DNA of 5,149 nt from an uncultured Flavobacteriales bacterium. Lineage in GTDB: Bacteria; Bacteroidota; Bacteroidia; Flavobacteriales; UBA1820. Under the pieces are notes generated by a model. It was given only the letters and a program-made list of their open reading frames with translations, ran no database searches and was not told where the DNA came from. The stretch is taken from positions 1-5,149 of the forward strand of contig CALJDR010000015.1 of assembly GCA_938023515.1 (NCBI GenBank), given 5' to 3'. Positions 1 through 4,452 of this stretch are shown here, piece by piece (positions within the stretch are counted from its first letter, which is position 1; each line of letters starts with the position of its first letter). Both the position numbers and the translations under genes were made by a program.

Positions 1-45
1 ACACAAGGAGTATCGTCGGCAGCGTCAGATGTGTATAAGAGACAG
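1..45 (+). other. Illumina Nextera adapter with i5 index (sequencing artefact)
   Basis: This is synthetic sequence left at the contig end, not genome. Bases 1-4 (ACAC) match the end of the P5 flow-cell oligo. Bases 5-12 (AAGGAGTA) match the Nextera i5 index S507. Bases 13-26 (TCGTCGGCAGCGTC) are the Nextera read-1 tail. Bases 27-45 are the 19-base Tn5 mosaic end used in tagmentation. The four parts are contiguous and in library order, so a natural Tn5 insertion is excluded. Biological sequence starts at base 46. Confidence 0.98.
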
Positions 46-147
46 TTCGTATTCCCTTGTCGCCTGGGAAAGCTGTTTCATCCCCTGGCTGTATTTAGTG
101 GTATCCAGATAAATTTTGATACCCCTGGTTAGATCTTTGTCCGCCAT
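46..147 (-). CDS. Phage tail tape measure protein, N-terminal fragment
   Basis: Only the first 34 codons are present; the gene is cut at base 46, where the adapter begins. Tape measure proteins are long, mostly helical rods inside the tail that set its length and take part in DNA ejection. The visible start, MADKDLTRGIKIYLDTTKYS, resembles tape measure N-termini of Bacteroides phages as I remember them (LTRGI.IY.D followed by a helical stretch). Its place at the downstream end of a tail gene cluster fits. The start is the ATG at 145-147, behind an A-rich leader (AAAAAAGAATAAT). The frame stays open up to a GTG at 225, but that extension is a poor candidate. If translated on, the frame enters the adapter and gains the false residues LSLIHI before a stop at 25-27. 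Residual doubt is due to the short length. Confidence 0.72.
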
Positions 148-246
148 ATTATTCTTTTTTAGGGCAAATATCACGGATACGGTCCATGGGGTAAAGGACA
201 AAGGGAGGGAGCATGTCTCTTCCACGCGTACCTCTCTTTGTTGTTG
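148..246 (-). promoter_or_regulatory. Intergenic gap upstream of tape measure, with possible Bacteroides-type promoter
   Basis: This 99-base gap is the longest in the otherwise tight run from 3523 to 46. On the minus strand it contains GATATTTG (165-172), one mismatch from the Bacteroides -7 consensus TAnnTTTG. A TTTA (192-195) lies 19 bases upstream, one mismatch from the -33 TTTG and at normal spacing. Transcription would start about 10-20 bases before the ATG at 147. Both boxes are imperfect and could occur by chance. No other gene is convincing in the gap. Confidence 0.25.
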
Positions 247-921
247 CTATTCTTCCAGGAACAGCCCGGCCAGATTCAGAGACATGTCCATACAGTATTC
301 GGCGGCGATATCCGCCAGGGTGGGAAGATGTTTGCGAAGCACCGGATTGAACCAGTGCACCGCCTTACGGTTCCCCTGCCCCATCTTGCCAAAACTGGCG
401 GGATTAGTGGTGCGTATGTTCCCGAAACGATCCCTCCACTTGCTGCCGATATATCCTCCGTGTCCGCTTGACGCCCCGTAATGCAGCATGACGCCATGCC
501 GGGCGAAGGAGAAGCCCAGGGAGCGGACCTCCACCTTGTATTTCTTGTCGTATCTGACATTGCCATTGATGCTTTCAGACAAGGGTGTGGCACCCTTGGA
601 GCGCTTAGGATTGTGAGGGAAGGACATACGTGCCTGGCTGCGCAGTTCGGCGGTCACGAAAATTGACCAGTTCTCACACCTGCGGTTAAAGGTCTTTACA
701 GCCTCAATATCCTGGGAGCGGACATAACGTGCCGTTTCACTTAACGTAGAGAATTTAATCTTTGGGGCATAGTTTTTTACCCCTACGCAGGCGGGAACAT
801 CGATTCCGGCATTGCGGGCACGCTCTACCAGGCGTTTGAAATTCCTGGGTTCCATTTGGTAACGAAGTTCCAGCCACTGTCCCTGGGTCAAATCTTCTAA
901 AGAAACTCTGTCGTTCTCCAT
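247..921 (-). CDS. Phage virion protein, possible tail-completion (HK97 gp10-like) protein
   Basis: This gene encodes 224 residues, with the ATG at 919-921 and TAG at 247-249. I do not recognise the family with certainty. The middle and C-terminal parts suggest a small virion protein: residues 95-150 are basic with beta-prone stretches (KYKVEVRSLGFSFARHGVML). A Gly/Ser-rich loop follows (149-160, GASSGHGGYIGS). The C-terminal helix includes NPVLRKHLPTLADIAAEYC (192-210), recalling the tail end of HK97 gp10-like completion proteins. The N-terminal 90 residues are helical and charged, longer than in a minimal gp10. There is no signal peptide or membrane segment. It sits 12 bases after the 146-residue gene and before the tape measure, where tail terminator and completion proteins usually lie. 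A weak Shine-Dalgarno-like AAGGCGG lies about 7 bases before the ATG. The functional label is inferred from context. Confidence 0.4.
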   Translation of the reverse strand: MENDRVSLEDLTQGQWLELRYQMEPRNFKRLVERARNAGIDVPACVGVKNYAPKIKFSTLSETARYVRSQDIEAVKTFNRRCENWSIFVTAELRSQARMSFPHNPKRSKGATPLSESINGNVRYDKKYKVEVRSLGFSFARHGVMLHYGASSGHGGYIGSKWRDRFGNIRTTNPASFGKMGQGNRKAVHWFNPVLRKHLPTLADIAAEYCMDMSLNLAGLFLEE

Positions 922-933
922 TTTTGTCCGCCT

Positions 934-1374
934 TTATATTGAATCAAACGTAAATCCCAGACTCCATCCGGACAGCGCCTTGAACAGTCCGGACTCGGGA
1001 GAGGACGTCATCTCCTCCAGGTTCAGTCGTGAAAAAATTCCGCACCGGCCATACTCTTGGCGCATCATGCTCTTGATCTCTTCAAAAGTCGGTTGAAGGC
1101 GCTTTTGTGCATCTAACCCGCGCTCCCGTTGCCAGTCGGTTTTGTCCAGAAGAAGACACATGCCGAAATTCCTTTCGACCACACAATCCGGATCCCGACT
1201 GAGGGATTCGCAGGTGGGCAGGACTACAAACAGTACAGGCAGGTCTTCCGCCCGGAGTGACTGGACATATTCATATATGTCTATATCATAGGTGACAGGG
1301 ATCATCGAACCGATCCCGGGTAACGCCTGGCTGAGTTCCCGGAAATACTCTTCATATTGCTGTAAATCTACCAT
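934..1374 (-). CDS. Small phage protein of unknown function, possible tail terminator
   Basis: The gene encodes 146 residues, with ATG at 1372-1374 and TAA at 934-936. It looks like one compact soluble domain. A helical start (1-20) leads to a hydrophobic strand, LPVLFVVLP (45-53), then a second, FGMCLLLDKTD (70-80). A long charged helix follows (86-112), and the protein ends in GWSLGFTF (136-143), a C-terminal strand. This alternation of strands and helices at about 150 residues is compatible with tail terminator or connector proteins, and the position just upstream of a tail-completion candidate agrees. No catalytic motif or membrane segment is visible. The gaps on both sides are 12 bases, so it is almost certainly co-transcribed with its neighbours. 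The reading frame is secure; the function is inferred from position only. Confidence 0.4.
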   Translation of the reverse strand: MVDLQQYEEYFRELSQALPGIGSMIPVTYDIDIYEYVQSLRAEDLPVLFVVLPTCESLSRDPDCVVERNFGMCLLLDKTDWQRERGLDAQKRLQPTFEEIKSMMRQEYGRCGIFSRLNLEEMTSSPESGLFKALSGWSLGFTFDSI

Positions 1375-1386
1375 AGCTGAACAGTT

Positions 1387-1782
1387 TTAGAGTTTTAATA
1401 CCTGTTTTCTGTTTTTGCCTTTGCGGAATGACACATGCACCCAGGAGAAATCCTTCTCGTCGATCAGCTGGTCGAAAGGCAGTTCCTTGCGGATGATCTC
1501 GAAAAGCCGGCGGTTTCCCTCCTTGCTGCCTACGGTAATATCGGCGGCCTGACCCAGCCGGTGCTGGCTGGAGGTCGCCCCGTTCACGCTTCTGTTCAGC
1601 ACAGCGCTCCGGTAACCGGAACTTACCCGGATGGGCTTCCCGTACTTTTCACGGAGCGGGTCGAGGACGTTTTCCACCAGCTCTGTCAGGTTGTGAACCG
1701 CCTCCCCCGTAGGGGTATTGTCAATCCCGCGCGCCACGGCCGTATCGCTGTGGCTTAATTCCTTGATTGTAAAATACTTCAT
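1387..1782 (-). CDS. Peptidase M15-family murein endopeptidase (probable phage lysin)
   Basis: This 131-residue zinc peptidase would cut peptide cross-links in peptidoglycan. It matches the M15 family (peptidase_M15_3 or VanY/D-Ala-D-Ala carboxypeptidase type). Three landmarks appear in the usual order. SSGYRS (54-59) carries the conserved Tyr-Arg pair. SSQHRLGQAADI (71-82) is the SxxHxxGxAxD zinc motif, with ligands His74 and Asp81. WVHVSF (114-119) is the WxHxS motif, with His116 as third ligand. The domain fills the whole protein, with no signal peptide or binding domain. Export would need a holin, or the enzyme may be carried in the virion. The ATG (1780-1782) overlaps the TGA of the upstream gene as ATGA, which indicates translational coupling. 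Small stand-alone M15 enzymes are common among structural genes of Bacteroidota phages. All expected active-site residues are present. Confidence 0.9.
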   Translation of the reverse strand: MKYFTIKELSHSDTAVARGIDNTPTGEAVHNLTELVENVLDPLREKYGKPIRVSSGYRSAVLNRSVNGATSSQHRLGQAADITVGSKEGNRRLFEIIRKELPFDQLIDEKDFSWVHVSFRKGKNRKQVLKL

Positions 1783-2579
1783 TGCTTCTTATTGTTATGT
1801 AACATTTCAAACCTGCATTTATAAATGTATAGCATCACATCCCAGAAAGGGGTGTCGTTTACCTGTCTGAAATCACCGAAAACACCCGATGCGGCCACGT
1901 CGTACGAGATTCCCACCCAGCCGGTATTGTCCCCTGCATTCCCCCGCCCGGATTTCTCGAACAGGATCGAGAAGTCGATGTCCTTCCCGTTGGTTGAAAT
2001 GGGGACACTGTAAATCAGTTCCCAGACCGCGAGAAAGAAGATGTATGCGTGGAAGCAGACCGGGAAAGGAGGAGGGCCGGTTTCCTGAGGGCCCTGTTTC
2101 TTATAAAGCAGTCTGCCTATGGAAGATATCAGTTCCCCTATACCCTCTTCATTTCCCTGCTCCCGGGCGCGCTCCATTTCCGCCATCACACCCATGCACT
2201 CGATAAACTGTCCGAAAGTAATCCCCGAGAGCATATCCCCCGGGCCTTTCCACTCCTTATAGGCGGGCAGCAGGTTCCGGCCAGTTTTCAGGCGGGCGTC
2301 GTAAACCGTCATCCCCTCCTGCGAGGTGATATCGAAGAACCCGTCCAGGGCGGGGAGTTGCGCCAAAAGCTCTTCCTGTATTTCTCCCCGGCACAGAAGA
2401 AGGCTATGCTTCATCCCCAGAAGGCAGGAAAGCAGCTTGCAGCGCATCTGGAAAGGAGAAATCTCCCCTGCATTCATCATTAATACCAACTCCAGGTAAC
2501 GGTAATACTCCTTGGGTGATAATTCCTCCAGGGAGTCCGGAATCTCTTTCTTTTGATTGTTGTACGTAATTTCTTTCAT
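1779..2579 (-). CDS. Phage protein of unknown function, possible tail-assembly protein
   Basis: The gene encodes 266 residues, with ATG at 2577-2579 and TGA at 1779-1781. The start, EITYNNQKKEIPDSLEELS (3-21), followed by a helical segment to about residue 58, resembles some phage tail-assembly chaperone-like proteins (target-like strand, then a helix-rich domain). Residues 175-193 are strongly hydrophobic and aromatic (CFHAYIFFLAVWELIY), probably a buried helix rather than a membrane anchor. After a polar Gly/Asn-rich linker (209-220), the C-terminus carries ISYDVAASGVFGDFRQVN (224-241) and an aromatic helix (FWDVMLYIYKCRFEML, 245-260), a pattern I associate with Bacteroidales prophage proteins of this position. 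It starts 2 bases after the DUF6712 stop and overlaps the M15 gene by four bases, so all three are probably one translational unit. A chaperone role is tentative, because no frameshifted longer form is seen. Confidence 0.35.
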   Translation of the reverse strand: MKEITYNNQKKEIPDSLEELSPKEYYRYLELVLMMNAGEISPFQMRCKLLSCLLGMKHSLLLCRGEIQEELLAQLPALDGFFDITSQEGMTVYDARLKTGRNLLPAYKEWKGPGDMLSGITFGQFIECMGVMAEMERAREQGNEEGIGELISSIGRLLYKKQGPQETGPPPFPVCFHAYIFFLAVWELIYSVPISTNGKDIDFSILFEKSGRGNAGDNTGWVGISYDVAASGVFGDFRQVNDTPFWDVMLYIYKCRFEMLHNNKKQ

Positions 2580-2581
2580 AG

Positions 2582-3523
2582 TCAGAATGTTATGCCTTTT
2601 GATTGAAGGGTGATCGAGGGTACATACAGATCCGGTTCGTCCGGTGCGGCGTCGAGCGCCGCGACCAGGTCCTCCAGCGCGGCAAGATCCCGCATGGCAT
2701 CCTGTTCCAGGCTTTTTGCCACTGTCTTGCGCGCTTCGGCTTCCGCCCTGAGCTTTTCACGGACGCTTCCTGCAAGCTGCACCTGCACCACACCGTCGGG
2801 CAGGACCTCCACGGGCAAACGTTCCAGGGCCTTGCTCATGGACAGCAGGGCCAGCGGCCGGCAGACGGCGTCGCGGAACCCCTCTGCCACCTGCTGGCCC
2901 GCTACCAGCTTTTCATAACGGCCGTACGTGATTATCGGGATGATATGCCTCTGTTGCACCTCCCGGATGATGGGTGCCAGGGTCAGAAACAGCCGGTGGC
3001 TGCCGGTTACATAGTAAAAATCAAATGCCTCCTTGCTACTCAGGAGCAATTCCGATACAGCCTTCCTTTTGGGGCTTTGTATCCAGAAATCGAACTTTTC
3101 CTGCTCCAGATATGCTATCAGGGCATCTACCGACTCGTAGGCCTGACTCAGGATGTTGGCTTCATCCTTGTACTCCTGTAAGGCTGTCAGCCCTTTTTCG
3201 TGCTCCCCCAGGCGCTTCTGCCTGCCTGTGTTCCCATGCTGCGCATCCAGTGTGGGGATGATTTTCAGCCAGGTAAACAGCGCTACGGACTGCTGCACCA
3301 TTCCCAACAGGCGGGTGAGCTTGCCATCCGGATCGACGCTTGCCGATTGGTAGAAGTCGAGAACCTTGTCATAAACCTCCTGCCCTATGATGGCGGTCAG
3401 GCGACGTATGCTTAAAGGTATGTACGGTTTCCATTTGGAGAAGTCCGTGCGGGCATCGATCAGACCCAGGGCGTCGACCAGTTCCTGCGTGCCGTTTGAA
3501 TCTTTATCAAATATCAGTTTCAT
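2582..3523 (-). CDS. DUF6712 family phage protein
   Basis: The product is 313 residues from the ATG at 3521-3523, the preferred start. A GTG at 3533-3535 in the same frame would add four residues; the ATG has an A-rich leader typical of Bacteroidota. The sequence follows DUF6712 as I know it from Bacteroidota phages and prophages. It opens with a strand (MKLIFDKDSNGTQELVD) and has SIRRLTAIIGQEVYDKVLDF near residues 38-57. An LGMVQQSVALFTWL helix follows, then DAQHGNTGRQKRLGEHEKG. A central helical region comes next, then a second copy-like helical segment with YGRYEKLVAGQ. The C-terminal part from about 220 is Ala- and Glu-rich and probably coiled coil. DUF6712 genes usually lie between head and tail genes, so a connector or virion role is likely, but the biochemical function is unknown. 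The gene is markedly GC-rich compared with the region upstream of it. The TGA is 2 bases from the next ATG. Confidence 0.75.
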   Translation of the reverse strand: MKLIFDKDSNGTQELVDALGLIDARTDFSKWKPYIPLSIRRLTAIIGQEVYDKVLDFYQSASVDPDGKLTRLLGMVQQSVALFTWLKIIPTLDAQHGNTGRQKRLGEHEKGLTALQEYKDEANILSQAYESVDALIAYLEQEKFDFWIQSPKRKAVSELLLSSKEAFDFYYVTGSHRLFLTLAPIIREVQQRHIIPIITYGRYEKLVAGQQVAEGFRDAVCRPLALLSMSKALERLPVEVLPDGVVQVQLAGSVREKLRAEAEARKTVAKSLEQDAMRDLAALEDLVAALDAAPDEPDLYVPSITLQSKGITF

Positions 3524-3582
3524 ATTTTTTATCACTTTTTTTCAGCTTGCATTAAAAAATACCGCATATAAATACATGACTC

Positions 3583-3613
3583 TTTCTGCGTTTAGGATTA
3601 TTTCGTATCTTAG
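3583..3613 (+). promoter_or_regulatory. Possible Bacteroides-type promoter on the plus strand
   Basis: TATCTTAG (3606-3613) differs by one base from the Bacteroides -7 consensus TAnnTTTG. TTTC (3583-3586) differs by one base from the -33 TTTG, and the 19-base spacer is normal for sigma-ABfr promoters. It faces away from the late operon and toward the small ORF at 3733, giving a leader of about 110 bases that contains two hairpins. Neither box is perfect, so a chance match in an AT-rich stretch remains possible. Confidence 0.3.
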
Positions 3614-3656
3614 CCCCGCCCAATTAATATCATAACACGAATCCCTTTTCATTGCG

Positions 3657-3695
3657 TAATCCGTAAAATCGGATTAAAGGTTCGGATGTACCTTT
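3657..3695. repeat. Two back-to-back hairpins
   Basis: The first is a perfect 7-base stem (TAATCCG at 3657-3663 with CGGATTA at 3670-3676) around a 6-base loop. The second is a perfect 6-base stem (AAAGGT at 3676-3681 with ACCTTT at 3690-3695) around an 8-base loop. They share base 3676, so only one may form fully at a time. They lie in the putative leader of the plus-strand ORF. They could be an operator, an RNA leader structure or a chance arrangement. Confidence 0.4.
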
Positions 3696-3732
3696 TGGGC
3701 ACGTAGTGATAGGGGTTCACCCTTTTGGAAAT

Positions 3733-3867
3733 ATGCCATACGAAGAAAAAAACGGTTATGGAGTCCTTCTCAATGACGGGGATACACTCCCTGTCATACC
3801 GGATGTAGATTATGACATTCCCACCGAAACAGGTGGAACGGAAAGTTTTGGTGATCAAATCCGGTAG
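3733..3867 (+). CDS. Possible small acidic protein on the opposite strand
   Basis: This 44-codon ORF runs from ATG at 3733 to TAG at 3865-3867. The product is small, acidic and Gly-rich, starting MPYEEKNGYGVLLNDGDTLP and continuing with a D/T-rich segment to GDQIR. It has no Cys, membrane helix or known motif. Points for coding: about 70% of codons begin with a purine and 45% with G, against roughly 59% and 25% for the antisense frame sharing the same codon boundaries. There is also a promoter-like site upstream and a hairpin after its stop. The frame is open back to 3667, so a GTG start at 3706 or a non-standard start could lengthen it; that part encodes a repeated PFG motif. Points against: short length, no Shine-Dalgarno site, and opposite orientation to the operon. 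No family is recognised. Confidence 0.35.
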   Translation: MPYEEKNGYGVLLNDGDTLPVIPDVDYDIPTETGGTESFGDQIR

Positions 3868-3880
3868 ACATTCCCGGATT
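3858..3880. terminator. Hairpin between convergent stops, possible bidirectional terminator
   Basis: AATCCGG (3858-3864) pairs perfectly with CCGGATT (3874-3880) around a 9-base loop. The alternative stem TCCGGT (3860-3865) with ACCGGA (3882-3887) overlaps it. The structure covers both the TAG of the plus-strand ORF (3865-3867) and the edge of the TGA of the membrane-protein gene (3880-3882), where a shared terminator would be expected. There is no proper T-tract on either side, so intrinsic termination would be weak. Confidence 0.35.
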
Positions 3881-4431
3881 CACCGGAAAACAACCGTAAG
3901 GACAAAGACCAGTACGGCAAGAACCAGTCCTGCCAGCATGAAGTTTATCGATACATTGCTGAGCCTGGCTCTTTCCGCATTTTTCTCGTTTTGGGCATCT
4001 ATTTTATATTGCAGGTTCATCAACTCCCCTGCCATGATATAAGCGTACTTATTGGCGAATCTGTTTTCTTCAAAATACCTGCAGTTCTTTCCGATTTGGA
4101 AGTTTTCCGGTGATCTGCCCGCCGGCATCACCCCATGTGGCCTCATAACCTTAACCACATACCAAAGCGATATTGCGGTGAAAACCACAATTGCCATGCC
4201 GGCATTGATCAATCCCATATCCCGGGTTTTATCTATTTGGGTGAGTACGTACCCGACCACCGCTATCTCTACCGCATAATATATACTGAACAGCCGGTAT
4301 GCCTTGTCGGTAATCAGAGACTCGATTTCCTTTAAATCGGCCATCCGTTTGCCCGCTTCTTCGTGATAAAGCCGTATAAGATCTTTGTCAAGGGTCTTCA
4401 ATTGGTTATAGTCTATAAAAAAACGGTTCAT
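3880..4431 (-). CDS. Three-helix membrane protein of unknown function, possible moron
   Basis: The gene encodes 183 residues, with ATG at 4429-4431 and TGA at 3880-3882. A charged helical N-terminus (1-45) is followed by two close membrane helices (about 46-65 and 72-95). A cytoplasmic-type polar loop of about 65 residues follows, with GVMPAGRSPENF (100-111) and a Glu/Lys/Asn-rich helix (120-158). A third helix lies at 163-182, almost at the C-terminus. There is no signal peptide. This layout recalls small 2TM/SLATT-like membrane effectors and superinfection-exclusion proteins more than any virion part, but I recognise no family motif. A holin is possible but less likely, since the loop is long and the gene is not next to the M15 lysin. 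It starts 21 bases after the portal-like gene, so it should be made with the late genes. Its base composition is lower in GC than that of sampled structural genes. Confidence 0.5.
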   Translation of the reverse strand: MNRFFIDYNQLKTLDKDLIRLYHEEAGKRMADLKEIESLITDKAYRLFSIYYAVEIAVVGYVLTQIDKTRDMGLINAGMAIVVFTAISLWYVVKVMRPHGVMPAGRSPENFQIGKNCRYFEENRFANKYAYIMAGELMNLQYKIDAQNEKNAERARLSNVSINFMLAGLVLAVLVFVLTVVFR

Positions 4432-4435
4432 GTAT

Positions 4436-4442
4436 CCTCCTT
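4436..4442 (-). promoter_or_regulatory. Strong Shine-Dalgarno site for the membrane protein
   Basis: Read on the minus strand this is AAGGAGG, a near-perfect anti-16S match, four bases before the ATG at 4431 and preceded by an A-rich tract (eight and five A's broken by one C). The other leaders in the window are A-rich or weak, which is normal for Bacteroidota. It fixes the start codon of this gene and sets the gene apart from its neighbours. Confidence 0.65.
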
Positions 4443-4452
4443 TTTTTTGTTT

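Larger units (their letters stand above)
3536..3879. other. AT-richer gap between membrane-protein and DUF6712 genes
   Basis: This is the only stretch over 300 bases without a confident gene. By hand count it is about 42% GC, against 60% or more in sampled lines of the DUF6712 gene. It contains a possible plus-strand promoter (3583-3613), two adjacent hairpins (3657-3695), a small plus-strand ORF (3733-3867) and a hairpin between convergent stops (3858-3880). On the minus strand the leader of the DUF6712 gene is A-rich, but I saw no good TAnnTTTG box there. The downstream operon may therefore depend on read-through from the portal side. Confidence 0.6.

Noticed and set aside
27..45. Tn5 mosaic end as evidence of a natural transposon
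   Set aside because: It is joined to the Nextera read-1 tail, an i5 index and the P5 end, which exist only in library oligos.
148..225. N-terminal extension of the tape measure to a GTG at 225
   Set aside because: The added residues look like a translated leader and the ATG at 147 gives the family-like N-terminus directly.
2049..2483. Long plus-strand ORFs opposite the 266-residue and DUF6712 genes
   Set aside because: They are antisense shadows of GC-rich real genes, rich in Arg, Pro and His, without leaders or recognisable motifs.
3542..3652. Minus-strand ORF of 36 residues ending just before the DUF6712 start
   Set aside because: It follows operon direction and its ATG overlaps a TGA as ATGA, but the upstream frame is itself doubtful, the ORF is short in AT-rich DNA, and no motif or Shine-Dalgarno site supports it.
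3649..3858. Minus-strand ORF of about 69 codons in the gap
   Set aside because: It has only a TTG start and no internal ATG, is simply the membrane-protein frame continuing after its TGA, and is the antisense shadow of the better-supported plus-strand ORF. Stop-codon read-through was considered, but other genes here use TGA as a normal stop.
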